The position numbers were made by a program, and so were the translations under genes. A stretch of 64,000 nt of DNA. Source: Craspedostauros australis. Its lineage: Eukaryota > Bacillariophyta > Bacillariophyceae > Mastogloiales > Achnanthaceae. Below the pieces are notes generated by a model that was not told the origin of the DNA, did no database searches, and saw nothing but the letters and a program-made list of their open reading frames with translations. Of this stretch, positions 44,601-57,649 are shown in pieces; within the stretch, counting starts at the first letter, position 1; the number at the start of each line of letters is the position of its first letter. Where the stretch lies: positions 62,001-126,000 of the forward strand of contig JAMXDE010000006.1 of NCBI GenBank assembly GCA_026770025.1, in the 5' to 3' direction.

Positions 44601-45951
44601 CTACATGATGCGCTTTGTCTTCATGTACCGAACGATGTGGTTGGCTTGTGCAACCCCTGCCACCACTAGCACGGTGAGCTGGATGATGGGCCAGTAAGTT
44701 GACGCCTTGTTCATCGCCATCGACTTTTCGAAGAACGAGATTTCGTACTGCTTGTTGAACTCCGCGCCGCTGGTCAAGGTCTGGACACGGTTGCTGAGTG
44801 TCCCGATGTCACGTTCCAGCCGGGTCATTTCCTTCTTCACGACCGTGTGCTGCAGGGCTGGGTCCGTCTCTTTGCCACCGTCAGTTGCTTGTTGCGAGTC
44901 GTCATCCAGCCCCAATTTCTCAACTTCATCCTTCAGGACGACGTACAAACCAACTCGCGATGGTTCTTCCTCGGTGGCGCTGAATGATTGGATGCAGACA
45001 TCGATCTCTCCGTCCACCACCTTGATCGGAAACTTGATGACCCCTTGCTTTGCCTCCAACTCCTTTCGCATCCGGTCGATGGACGATCTTGATACGGGCG
45101 CTTCCTCTTCCGCGCGTCCCCGCTCTTCGGCTCCGAATCCATTGCGCAGAGGCCGCATGATGTTCATCGCGCTCGCTCCCCCTCTGGCGATGATGCTTAC
45201 GATCGTGCCTTGAAGGTTGACGTTCGCCATGCCTTCCAGCTTGTCCTGCATCCGTCGATTCCATCGACCGTCCATTCCGTACGCGGCCATCGTCGCTTCC
45301 TGTTCGGCTGCTTGTTTCGCCTTGTGCGCTTCGAAGGCTTCATGCGGGACCAGCTTCTCACTCTCACCATCCTGAATGGCCTTTTTCACGGGATCGGTGA
45401 TCTTCAGATCTGATGTTTTGGATTGTCGGCATATCGTGATGCAAGTGGTGGTATTGGTATTGGTATTGGCATGGAACAGTATGAAGGTGTTTGAGTAGTG
45501 CGCACATACTATTATAATATAATATATATAATATTATATAATATAATAGATTGCAGCATGGCCATGATTGGTGCAATAGCTGCTCTATTTCTCAAGCTGG
45601 CAGGCAACGCTGTCGTGACCATCAAGCAGCATGCTCCACTCGCAGTGCTCCAGCGTACTCAACTCTTTGGATAGACTCGAGGAACACCGTCGCATGATCC
45701 CCCGCTGAGAGCAACGCTGCGATCCACCAGCGGACAACAGCAATGTGCACCGCCGCTCCACGCCATCATGGCTTCTCACCTGGCACATCGTAGTTGATCT
45801 CGAGCAGTTGGCCGGCTGTGGCGATCACCCTCCAGCACTTCGGTCTCGCGTTGGTCAGCAGCGAGTACGGTACTGATGCAACCGCATGCAGCATGCTAAC
45901 TATCAGCAGTAACGATCGTTGACTTGTCATCCTTCTGTTCGTTGTGATCAT
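44601..45951 (-). CDS. p24/TMED (emp24/GOLD) cargo receptor with long lumenal insert
   Basis: Type I membrane protein of COPI/COPII vesicles that sorts secretory cargo between ER and Golgi. Exons 45780-45951 and 44601-45409 flank intron 45410-45779 (CCAG/GTGAGA to CATCAG), giving 326 aa. The signal peptide (QRSLLLIVSMLHAVAS) is followed by the GOLD start CWRVIATAGQLLEINYDVP, which joins DLKITDPVKKA across the splice. GOLD strands continue at GVIKFPIKVVDGEIDVCIQS and RVGLYVVLKDE; a coiled coil (VVKKEMTRLERDIGTLSNRV), transmembrane helix (YWPIIQLTVLVVAGVAQANH) and short basic tail (VRYMKTKRIM) complete the family layout. A charged insert of about 100 residues (from KLVPHEAFEAHKA to RMRKELEAKQ) inside GOLD makes it longer than the usual 200-230 aa. 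Start 45951 or 45930. Confidence 0.88.
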
Positions 45952-46521
45952 CGTCTGTCTAAGTCTCTCTCTCTCTCTCTTCGCCTGTTTGTCTGTTTGT
46001 CTGTGCTGTTGCTGTGATGGTCAGCACTGTCCAGGAGGGGTCCACGGGGTGTCGCTGTCTTCCCTCTCTTCGATTCTTTTGGTTGTGGCTTCGCACATCC
46101 GGGGAGGCAAACCTGTCTCGTGACAAATCCAGACAAGTCACACAAACAGGATCATCCCCAACAACAAGCTCTCCGCAAAATTCGCAAAATCTAACCAGTC
46201 GGTCTGTGTATTTCCTACGGTTCAAAACACAAGCGCTACTTCTCCCTTGTGCTGCACTCGTGCCATGCCGGTACACACTATTGACGCATGTGCTGGCAGC
46301 AGATACTGTAACAGCTAGGTGCGACGCTCGTGAATGCGCAACAGAATCATTTCCTTTCTTCTTGTTGTTTGGGAATGGCAACGCAGCTTCTTAGAATACC
46401 TGAGGAATGTAGTTAATAGAGTCATATGGTGAAGACCCTCTAGCAATCACAGGACAGAGCAAGGGGCAGAAACGGTACCGACTCGTATGGTATGGTACGT
46501 CCCAGCCCAGCCCAGCCCAGC
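45952..46521. other. Intergenic region with a possible zinc-ribbon frame (minus)
   Basis: A minus frame across 45959-46381 is open for 140 codons and encodes RFCEFCGELVVGDDPVCVTC (about 46125-46185), spaced like a two-knuckle zinc ribbon (CxxC-x11-CxxC). It lacks a clear ATG and no family was recognised, so it is not called as a gene. A (CT)n tract lies at 45964-45980 and a CCCAG tandem at 46501-46520 just outside the next gene's stop. Confidence 0.35.
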
Positions 46522-49500
46522 TTAGCCCTCCTCTTCAAAGGCAAACAGGCTTGAGTAGAAGTCGTTGGAGAGCTCTTCATCGTCATTGTCGTCGTCGTTG
46601 GAGGTGGAAAGAATGGCCGCAGGCGTGAGCAGAGGGACGGCGGTCCCAAAGCCAATATCCTCGGTCGGTGTTTCCGGCCGGAGGATGTGGAGTTGGTTGG
46701 AAGAAGACTCGCTGCTCGCGCCATCATCTTCGACGAAAGCGATGCCGTAGGCGGCTGCCCTGGACCTGCCAGATGTGGCGTTGCCGCTCATGTTGCTTCC
46801 CTGAGGGATTTCTGTCGCCCACGGGTTGGCCAGCACGGGCATGGCCCCTCCAATGGGTGGAATCGTCGCAGTCGCCGTCGCGGTTGCCGTTGCTGTCACC
46901 AAGCCGGAGACGGCGCTGTCTTCAGCAGGAGGTTTGGGTGCTCCCTCGTCGAGGATGCTGTCCAAAAAGTCCATCACGTCGAAACCATCCACGTCGCTCG
47001 CTCTCTTTTCCAGCAGCGGGACAAGATTGTCCGCGCGCTGTTCAGGTTCTGCAAGGAAGTTGTCGTTGATCCCATCAGATGCTGGTAGACCAGCTACCTG
47101 CGGTGAACTGGCGTAGCCCGCTGTTGAGGACGGCGACACGAAGGGCACATTATCCAACACATCATCTGGGTGTGTGGCGTGTGCCGGCGACAAGCGTCCA
47201 TCCAGGCTGGTAGGTGGTAGCAACATGCTATCTTCGCCTTGGATAACCTGGGAGAAAGCAAGAGCTGGCGGTGGCGACAGCGACGGGTCTTGGTGCACCA
47301 CTGCTCCTGCTGCAGCGGCTGGCATCAAGCCGCTTTCCAAGACCTGCGGTTGTGGCTCTTGATCATCGTTGTTCAGTTCGAGGTCAAGGTCGACGGGAAA
47401 GTTCGACCCGATCAGCGCAGCAGACAGCGCATCGTCAAGGGTGTTCGATGCATCTGCCTTCGGCGAGGTGAGAATTGATGACTGCCCAAAACCTGGGGGT
47501 GGCGCGATGCCCGGAGGAGGACGCAGGAGCACGGGTGCTGTACCGGCCGTGTCCTCGTTTGCAGTGAGGGTGTCGGCTGTAAAGGCATCAGCTTCAGCCT
47601 TGCCAACTGAGGCAGTTCCGGTCGGTGATGCTGCAGTTTTGCCTTTGGCGCCTTTTCGTTGCTTTTTACCGCTCCCTGCCTCTTGTGGCCGCGCAGCCGC
47701 CTTCTTTTGTCGACCGCGTTGAGTGGCTGCCTTCTCTGGCTCGGCTTTGGCAGAGGTAGCCTTTGTCCCATCCTTTTCGGCATCCTTCTTCTTCTGTTGA
47801 CGGTTCTTGGCAGCCTTGCGTTTGTCTGTGCCCTTGGCTGCCTTCGGTTCGGAATCGACTGCGATTGGTTTCTCGCGTCTTTTCGCTGTCTTCGTCTGCC
47901 CGTTGGAGCTACCATCTTTCTGCTTGCTGGCTGGGACGGCCGTTGCTGCTTGATCTTGCTTGGATCGGATCTCTCTCTCGGCCTTTTGATGCTTTGCAGC
48001 TTTTGCGATAACGTTGGGCTTCTTGGCACCCACTTTCTCCGTATTCGTAGGCTGCCTCTGATCCTGTTTCGTCTCTGACTTGTGAGAACTGCTGACAGCA
48101 ACGGCCACCTTCGCGGGCTTTTGCGAACGGGTTGCTTTGCTTGCTGCTTCCTTGGAGACTCTTGGTGCAACGTGTGCTTTATCATTGGTCGGCTTCGCAT
48201 TGTCTTTCTGCTTCACCTGCTTCGTGCCTTCCTTGTCATTTGATTGGGCTGTTGCTACGTTCACTCTCGTTCTCGGAGCAGGCGTCGGTTCAGCCCTCGG
48301 TAGAATCGTGTGAGACTGAGATGGCTTTGCAACGTGCCCCCCAATGTTCTCTTTGTTTGGTTTGCACGTTATTGGTTGCTGCTCACGAGCATGCTCCTGC
48401 CTTGTCTTGTGATTGTGGACTGCACCGGCTGTGTTTCCATTCTGCTTGCCGGACTGCGCTGGTGGTAGATGGCCTCGTTTTGTGAGCAATTCTCTGGTTC
48501 TGCGACCGATGGCGTTTTCAGACACTAAGCTGTCGTTGATAACCCCCTTGGAGTATGCCGTTTGCCAACCAAGACCGACTGGCAAAGCGCCGGCCAGCGG
48601 CGAGTTGTCGGAGACAAGCATGCGCTGAAATACGGAATCGCTGAGGGTGCGCACACGGTCATTGCCATTTGCCATACGGTCCCTTGCGGATCGTTGATGT
48701 GACCCTTTGCTGTTGGATGCGGAGCGTTCGCGAGAAAATGCACCGGCGTTGCTGAAGCACATCGGCGCCATGGCCCCACGTGCTCTGTAGCTGTTGAGAA
48801 TGACTTGGCGTGCCTGTCCCTGCCCCAGGGTTTGCAATTCGGTAGACGACGGGTCTGCTCTGGCCAAGCATCTGAATGCTCCCAGCCATGACGGTTTGAT
48901 GCGTTGCTGAGTGGCAGAGGTCTGTCTCTCTTCGCCTGACGGAGTCCCCGACTTGTTCTTCCTTTGCTTTTGCCAGCCAATGATTCGTCGAAGCAAGATG
49001 GCCTGGCCGCAAATATCTCCTACCAAGAACAGAATGGCCAGAGCGAAGATCGTGTTGAGGATGTTGCGCCCCCTCTTCCTTCCGAGCAAAGTCGACTTCT
49101 CCAGATGGGATGTTTGCTTCAATTTTTCGGCGGTGGTGGACGATTCGTTGGTTCCCAAGTAGATGCCTGAGCCTGCGTAGCTGCCATGCGACGCACTGCG
49201 ATCGACGGTGAGGCATTTGCTGTATTCCTCATTCGTCATGCTAAAACCGACGAGCATGTCGATCTTGCGCTTGCGGAACGAACGACGCCACTCGTTGACC
49301 TTCGAACTGCGCACTTCTCCGGAGTGAGACAGTGCGAGGATGCCACGGTCGAGGATGGGCACAAATCCCTTGGACGGATTCTTTCTGCGGAATTGGACGT
49401 TGAGAGATACAAATTCTTCACGCGATGAACAATCCGACATGTGCTCAATGAATAACGTGCGGTTTTCGCCGGGCTTCAGGACAAAGCCGGACCTGACATT

Positions 49501-52500
49501 CTCGACCATTTGGCCGTTGATGGTATAGAAAGCTTCATCTGATTCCCAGCAGTTCAGGATTCGGAATGTGCCAAAATGACACGAGTGGGGCTTCACGGAT
49601 CCAGAATCATGTGGCGTGTCCATGATCTTGCTTGCGTCGGAGAGATAGGCGTGTTCAAAGTCGACGATCACGTCGCCTCCGTTATGCACAACCACCGACT
49701 TGACGACCGAACTTGACGACGCCCATCGCGCCCAACCTGATGGTGGCTGCTGCCAGCTGCTACCGTCGAACATCAGACTGGGACGCCCGTTTCGGAATTC
49801 AATGTCGCCGAAGCTATCCTCGTCGTCTGGAGCTGGCGAGTCTAAAAAGTAGACCCGTTCCCACATCCCCTTGCCTCGGAGCTTGATCCGTTCGAGGCCG
49901 GTTAGTGAGTTCTCGAGGAACAGAAGAGACTCGAAGTTGTTCGAGTGGCACGACTCTGCCGTTTGGAACCCCCAGTGATGGGCACCGCTCTCCTCCGCAA
50001 GTTCACATCCGAGAACGCCGTACCTGCCTGGGGGGCGGAAGAAGACTGGTCCGATTTTTGCTTCTCCGAATGGCGGGATCACGATCTCATCCAACGTTGA
50101 GAACGGCAAAGCGAAGGCTGCTGGGCCGCCACCGCCAGGCAGAGGGGACCCTCCAGCACGCACGTTGCCTTCGTCGATGCGTCTCGAGTTTACCTGCGGC
50201 AGGTGCGACCGTTGATGGCCCTCCAGAGCGATGCCTGCGGCTGCTGAGGCTCCGATTGGTGTCGTGAATTTCGGGTCGATGATTTCGGTGTTGGTGTGAG
50301 GTGGCTCGTCGCGGATTCCACATCTGGGGCCACAACCAACTAGGAATGCAACGTTCGCGTGCAATGAGGGGTTGACGAGGGCGACTCGAGCAGCACCCCC
50401 TGGCTTGAGGGTGATGTTCTGATGAGACCGAATGACATCCCCCCGATCGTCCGCCGTGAAGAATGCGCCACCTCCGTCCCACCAAAGATGCTCAGCTTTC
50501 TCGCTGTGAGTCAGCTTGGTCTTGCCATTCTGAACGTACGGTGCCGCCTTGAATTTCAGGTACCTGTTGCGCACTGAATCATCAATGCGGAAACTATCAT
50601 CGGGGTTTTCGAAGACTGATGCGATCCTGAGGTTGGGCACAGTGGTTGCAACCCTTACGCGAACTGGCACGGAGGTCGGGTTACGCAGCGGGATGTTCAG
50701 CGTCACGACGGTTCCGACCAGGGTGGAGGGAAACTCGACCACTGTAGGATCCTCAGCCGTGCTGTCGATGACATGGATCCCCTTTTGTCGCGCGCGGTCG
50801 GCATCAAAGAGGGTCGGTGGAGCGAGGATGCTGCGGAGCGCGACATCTTGCATTGCCAAGTTGAGTTGGTTCTCGCCGTCAGCATTGCTGGAAAGGGTCG
50901 AATCCAGTTGGTCATAATCGATCGTTGCACGAAGACCGGAGCTCATCGTGTCGAGACCATGCTCCGACGCAACTCGCCAGGCATCCCACGTCTCCGCGAA
51001 GGTATCCAGCACGATGCTTGCGAGCATCCCATCGCGTCTCCGGGAACCGGATTTGATTCCGCTGGAATCAAGGAACCGCAGACGCGACTTGCTCTCAGGA
51101 AATGGAGCAATGATCTCTTGCATTTGGTTGGAGTCGCTGGTTTCACTTGACCTGTACGCCTTCTCCATCACAATCAACGAGCGTTTCAGAGCTCGCAACG
51201 CCCTCTGTTCTGCGCCGTGGATAGTATGCGTGCTACCGTCATCAATAGTCTGGGGTTTCTGGAGTTGCGGCATGCGACCGCAATCTCTCGGTTGCAGTTT
51301 TGATCTCTTCGACAACCAATTCAGCGCACACTGGTAGTATGACGGGTACTCTCTGGAATGCCTCCCATCCAAGTCGCAGGATACCCTGCTCAAGATGGCC
51401 CCAACGTTGAACCCCAAAGTGGGCTCGAAGTGGAGGTTCTTTGAGGAATCTTTCAAAAGGACACCAAACCATGGGTTGCACGTTTCCATCTGAAGGAGCC
51501 GAACGTAGCGGGAGAATGTGGATTGCAAGTACAGCGTGGCGCCTCGGTCGTACGTGGAGAGAGAGCCCCGACTGTCCCGGAGGGCCTTCTTGGCTTGCTC
51601 GGCATGCTGCTCTGGAGGGATGGTCAGCGACGTGGTTTGGTGGCGCTTTGCAACTTCCACAGTGTCCCACGACAGACGGGGGGCGACATCTATGATCTGT
51701 AGGTCGCTGCTCATGCTGTTGACGTCAGCTATGCCCTTGCCTATCTTCGTTGTATGTGCGACATGCAGCCTTCCTTGCAGCGCTTCGAAGGAAACGATGA
51801 TTGGGATTCTATCACCATAGTTGGTCGACAGTAGCAGGCCCGTGCTCACAAGCTGCGTGATGTCATCAGTGAGAAATGAGCTGTGGGGTGCACGGACATG
51901 TACATTGAAACTCGCGACGCCCCCAGGTGGAATTAAAACCTTCGACGGGTCATACTCGCCCAGGTTTTGCGGCGTGTCGATTTGGTACTTCGTCAAGAGC
52001 TTCGTCAGCGTCTTGTCAAAGGACATGATGAGCGGGCTTGAGGCAAGCTCACGCAGAGAGGGATTGGTCGCGTTGGGCGCGCCGTAGCGCATCGGGAAGG
52101 ACATGTTTCTGCCAAGCACTCTCATGCGTTGTTCTGTCCGCTGTGGGGATCCATTCTTATGGAATTGAATGTACGAGTACCATCGGTACAGTGGCCGAAA
52201 GATGGGCATCTTTTCTAGGAGATCAGTATTCTGAGTCACGGCATCTCGATATGGGAACCGCGACGCGAAGGAGATACTCATTTCGTTCATTTGCAAGAAC
52301 TGCCTGAGTCCTCCAACAGGGTGGCCTGCGAATTTGCCTCTTCGTGCTAACAAGTTCCTGTTCACCCCTTCATTCCTCGGCACGAAGTCAAGCATGTTGT
52401 TCCCGTCTCCACGTCCTGTGGTCTCTTCTCGCGCAAGCGTGATGCCCATGCCCTCGACCTCGCCGACGTCAATGGACAGCGTTATCGGTACCGGGTTGCG

Positions 52501-55500
52501 ATTCACGAGCTGCAGCGGTAACTTGACCAACCCACTGTGCTCGATCGCACCAGCCCTCAGGAGGATGGGGCGCAGCTTTGCGTCGTCATTATCCAAATCG
52601 TCCCCAATTACTGCTCTCAGGTAACGACGGAGCAGCTGTTCATCGTCGGCGCCGATGTTGCGACTCCTGAGGAGATCTCGGAAGGACTTCCCCATGATGG
52701 TGTTCTGGAACCAGGCCAGCATTTTTGAAAACCCCATGAACACTGTCTTCTTCCACTCGTCATCTCCTCCCCTAGCCTGCATGTTGGTTTTCGTGTTGCC
52801 AAGTACATTGGGTTTGTGTACGTCCAGCGATCCATGAAAGATGATCAGCGGGATGCGATACATCGCGCTCTGAAAAGGGCTGGTCATGACGTGCATGTGG
52901 CACACAGTGGGGAAGTCAGCGAGTACATTGACGTCGGTCGTTGCTTCACGCGCGGGGTTGCTCTTTCTCCTCCCGCTGCGAAAGTCGCTTCCGAAGTCGT
53001 AGCGGAGGGATATTTGTCCCACAGTCTGGAACTTGGGGTAGTGCGGGATGTCCTTCGCACGGTGACCCAGCGACACGTTGAATCGCCTGCACAACGAATC
53101 TTCGCTTGCGATTTCGCTGTCTTCGTCGGATATGCTGACCCCGCTGATCCGTAAGTTTGTTTTCATGTTGCTGATCACCTGAAATTCATGGATGATTTCT
53201 TCTGCTCCCTTGTAGTTTTGCATCGGGTCCGTTTCGACAAGCACATGTTCCTGTGGGAAAAAGAGCATCGAAATCGCCCGGCCATTCTTATCCCAGGAGT
53301 GTGTTGCACGGATTTGAGGGAACGGATGGGTCGACCGTTCGATGATGAGCTCGATCCGCCCGTTGTAGACCGACACTGAGTACGGGACCTCGAGCACGAG
53401 ATGTGAGTCCATGTACGGGTCAAGTCTCATTTCCCTCTGCCATCGGTCGTATGTCCAGTCGATTTCCGTCGTCGCCCTGATTACCATCGTTCCAGAAAAC
53501 AGGAACGAGTCGCTACCAAGCGCCGAAAATCCGGCTTCCCAATTGGCAGAGACCATCACGTTGAAAACACGCTCGACGAAGGAGGATCTGGGGATGACCA
53601 GGTCTTGAGACGAGCTATTGGTCCCGCGGCTGGTCAGGTTGAACGCCATGTCGTCCACAGACACCTGCAGATCGAATCCGATGCGCCTGGCGATTTCAAG
53701 CTGCTTCGTGTTGGACTCGATGTCAAGGCTGCTTGTTACGCGCATGATCTTGATATCTTCCTGCAGCGGGTTCCGCAAACCGATCGGCGTCGTATCTTCT
53801 CGATTCTTGGACGCGATGAGATGCGATTCGATATTTTGCGGTGTGGCCTGCAGAGGAGTGGTGCCATCAAACGGTGCGAACCCGCTCCGTCCTCTCGGCC
53901 CTTCTGTGACCGTTGTTGTTGTTGTTGCTGTTGTTGTTGTTGTTGTTGCTGTTGTTGTTGCTGTTGTTGTTGCTGCTGTTGATGTGTCGTCAAAATTATT
54001 GCGTTTGGTGTGATTGTGATCGTGAGTGTTGAAATTATCAGAATGAGGAGCGATGGATCGTCCTCTGGAAGTCGGGCTGTGTGATTGTATCGCGAGCTCT
54101 GTGTTGCTCTGGAGGCTGATGAAGAGAGTCTCGGAGTCCGTGAGGATCTTAACAACGCCAAGATTTCCTTCTCGGTTGCCACTGTCAATCCAGCCCGCCA
54201 ACTCTTCCATGTATATCTTCGAGGGCAGATCCACCTCAACGCCATCTTCGGATGTACACACAGTGCCAATGTAGATGTCAACAGCCGCGGGAGGTATGTA
54301 GAGTGGTCCTTGATTCGTCCAATCGCGTATAACTTGTGCTGGGTTCGTTCGAAAATGATCCTGTCTCTCGTTCCAGAGGTACTTTCTAGGGTCGTATTCC
54401 ACGCTCATCAGTCCCGGCTGCGATATTAGTACCTCGGATACCAGAAATCCTTTGTCGAGAGAGGGATTGGCGAGGAGCAGGTCATAGCAGTCGGGCTCCG
54501 GTGGTTGTGGTTTGTGCACTTGGTCGATGGATACAGTTGCACTTTCTCTGGCGAACAGAGAGTGCATCAGCACCACCCCGGACGCAGCGATTCGTTTTTC
54601 GGACCTGCTGTCATGCCTTGGAATGATTGGATGAAGCTTCCATGTGCCATCCTCCACATATCCGTGTCCGCACGCAGAGCAACTCGCGTGCTGCGGTGAG
54701 CACTGATCGGCACTGTCGTTTCCTTCGCTGTTGTCGTCGCCATCATCATCATCGCTGTCATCCAGTTGAGAACGAAAGTGAATCACATCTGGCAGTCCAT
54801 ACATGTTGCGTCGAACCGACGTGGCCGTGATCGGGAGGAAGACCTGTCCCCGTGATGTGGTTATCACCAAAGAAGTCGCGACTTCGAATTCTTCCTCCGC
54901 GCCAGGCAAGCCAGGACGTGACTGATTCCGTCTGGATGGCTGTTTCTGCTTGCTCATTTGTCGTGCCTTTCGAGATATCTGTTTCTTCAGAGCTTTTGCT
55001 TTGTCATAATTATCAATCGCATGGTCGCCAACAAGATCAGCCAAATCCGCTTTTGCAGTTGGACTCAGCAATGGCGGGCTATTGCTCGTGGTGTCGCTGT
55101 CGTTATCATCCGAAGTCCTGTCTGCGTTCTCCGAAGGACCTTGATCAGGGAATCGAGGCAGGAATGTGACTGGGACGATGGCCACTTGGCCAGGTGCCAG
55201 CGTCAAGCTTCCCTGTGGAAGACGAGAGATGTGCAACTGTCGTGGCAAGTCGTTGTAGGTTTTTCCGTTCTGCGAGCCTGATCCATCGCTGTCACCGCTC
55301 CCAATCATTCTGGTCTCTTCCTCGGTCGTTTCGATGGAGTGAATCACAATGGATAGCGTCGAATGCTGTTATTTTGACGACGTTTGTTGTCATATGATAT
55401 GTTTTTGTGAATGTAATGGAGTATACGTATTTTTCAATGCCGAGCATTCACCATCAGTGTCAAAGATGCCATTGCGCATCCGGTTTGCGCCAGCGCATTG

Positions 55501-56597
55501 CATGTTGCATTATGTTGCGATGTAACGCGATGCAATGCAATGATCGATCGTGAGTCAGTGTACGCCATTGCGCATAGTGGTGTTGCCAAATGGCAAATGG
55601 CATCGTGGTGATGGTAGATAGAGCGACAAAAAACAGGGTGAGGTCACGGATACGTTGGCTGAGCGAGAACTTTCCCACAAGGTAGCGAGCGGGCGGGCGG
55701 AGATCACAGTCCGTCGATGACAACAGCAAGCTTGTCAATCTCCATGGCAATCTTTATGCTCATTCGCTCCTTCGTCTGCTCGTCGGGGAAAGCCATTCGA
55801 TCTCTTGTAGCTCTGCCGGTCCGCATTTTGGAGCCTTCCGCCGAGCTGGGCGATGCATGAAGCATTGTGCATAAGTTTCGTTCCCAAACCGGAAGACCTG
55901 TTCCCCTCATGCATGAGAGTCGTCAGCTTCTGCTGCGAGTCGACCAACCAAGTGGTCAGCCATGTAGTCATCCACAGACCAACCTAAGCGCCCCAGCCAA
56001 GCGCTCTCGTACCCGAGGTGACCTCCGGGCCATTGCCGGGTGACTGGCACGTTTCAGGCTGCTGCGAATGCATCATCCGACGCCATCCGGCTGGCGCTGG
56101 CCCCGGTGACTCGTTCGGCATCTTGGTACCCTGATGCCTTGATACCTGGATACCTTGGCGGAGCTTGGTCGGTGAGTTGCCGCCCTGCCAGTAACCGAAG
56201 GATTGGTCCGACCTGGAGGGCATCCGGAGGGGCAGAGCCAGGCCGAGCCGAGCTGAGCAGACGCCATGGGATGAGTCCTCTGGTTGTTTGCATCTTCCAA
56301 AAAGTTGTGGGTTGTGCTGACGTCCCACTTAATGCTTCAGACACGAAAACGATGCGAAAACGACACCCACACCCAGCAATTGGCTGCTAAAAAACTCACC
56401 GTGTTGAGCAGCTCGATCTGGCTGAAACTGTGCTTACAAGAAGGCACTTGCTCCAACGTGTCTGTGCGCACGGATACGCGAAGATCGGTCTCAACATCGC
56501 TCTCAGACCCACTCTGGGCCATTGCAACAGCCCTCGGAGGGGCATGCAGCAACAGCCACAGGGGCAGAAGCTTGTTCCACTGCTGAACCCACCGCAT
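46522..56597 (-). CDS. TMEM131-like secretory-pathway membrane protein (about 3000 aa)
   Basis: Large type I membrane protein resembling TMEM131, whose lumenal PapD-like (ASH-type) domains bind cargo (collagen in animals) and whose tail binds a TRAPP subunit. A main exon 46522-55365 carries nearly all of it; an inferred first exon 56400-56597 (signal peptide MRWVQQWNKLLPLWLLLH) joins in phase over intron 55366-56399. Repeated Ig-like elements include LTLAPGQVAIVPVTFLPRF with YGLPDVIHF, CYDLLLANPSLDKGFLVSEV, IPPGGVASFNVHVRAP and FPSTLVGTVVTLNIPLRNPT. A single transmembrane helix (LNTIFALAILFLVGDICGQA, near 49000-49060) precedes a long Lys/Ala/Gln-rich tail with PPPGIAPPPGFG and an acidic end. 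A Thr tract from an (ACA/GCA)n microsatellite lies at 53918-53988. The first exon is less certain than the rest. Confidence 0.78.
53918..53988 (-). repeat. (ACA/GCA)n microsatellite within coding sequence
   Basis: Read on the coding strand this encodes a Thr/Ala tract in the lumenal part of the TMEM131-like protein; length is likely variable between alleles. Confidence 0.8.
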
Positions 56598-57649
56598 GTC
56601 GTCGTTTGTGCGATGCCGATGCGGGCAGCAAAATCGACCGCTGCAAAAACCGTTGTTCACAAACTTTTAGCGGAAAATCGCGTGTTCGGACAGAGCATGT
56701 GGTGGCAATGTCGTGACGACCAAAAACCAGACCCAACACACCACAACGCGACGCTCCACAAAACGCAAGGACAGGGCGAGTGACGGAGAGGGCGATGGAT
56801 GGGTGGATGCAGAAAAGAAGATCACAACACGAACGGAGAACATTTGGCTGTCGTGAAAGGACCCCGAGTGCTCGATCGAGTCCATTCGATCGATGTGGTC
56901 GGAATCACGCGCGAATATTCCGGATGAGATTGTCAGATATGCGATCGTATCATGTTTGCCGGATCTCCCCCCAACCCTGTCACATCTTTTGTGCGCACCT
57001 CGGAAATTTGCAAATCAACGGCATGTGCGACATGTTGCCAACTGAGCGATTGGAAGGATGAAAATGGAATCAAAACTGATACTCTCCACCACAACCGATC
57101 TCTGCTCGGTAACAGGCGATGGTGTTGTTGGAGCTGCTGTCGTTTGTTGTTGTTGTTGTTGTTGTTGTTGCTGCTGCTGTTGCTGCTGCCACTACTCTAC
57201 GTTGCCACGCATTTCGTGTGATGACATTCCAATGAGAGGATCCGATCTACATGTGCTTGTTGGATGTGAACAGGAGTAATCGTACGGTACATCCATTGCT
57301 CGCACATATATCCAAATTCGCGCTGGGACGCAGTCTCACTCGTGCACAGCAATTGGCAGGTTTCAGCATCCTCAACCCTACCATTCCTACCTCGCTTCCG
57401 CCAGCAAGAGATAACCAACAGCAAACAGCCAAAAGCACACTACATGCCCAATCCTTCATCCTCGCCAGCAGCACTATTGGCACAGTCAAGGCCAGCAAAG
57501 AACGTTCCGTCTGCATTGGAACTCCCTTGAATTCTTCGTGGGCTCCACCGACTCCGATTCCGCGTCCGCGTCCGCATCTTCACATTCACATTCAAGTTTA
57601 CGTCCAACAGCAAGCATCACAGTTCTTCTGATTCTGAGGAACGAAAGAG
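56598..57649. other. Divergent intergenic region
   Basis: Lies between the TMEM131-like gene (minus) and the receptor gene (plus) and should hold both promoters. A (TTG/CTG)n microsatellite is at 57146-57189. No gene recognised. Confidence 0.45.

Noticed and set aside
55684-55910. Short minus frame ending MSIKIAMEIDKLAVVIDGL within the first intron of the TMEM131-like gene
   Set aside because: Helical and gene-like in appearance, but too short, without domain match, and it ends in a stop so it cannot be an additional internal exon.
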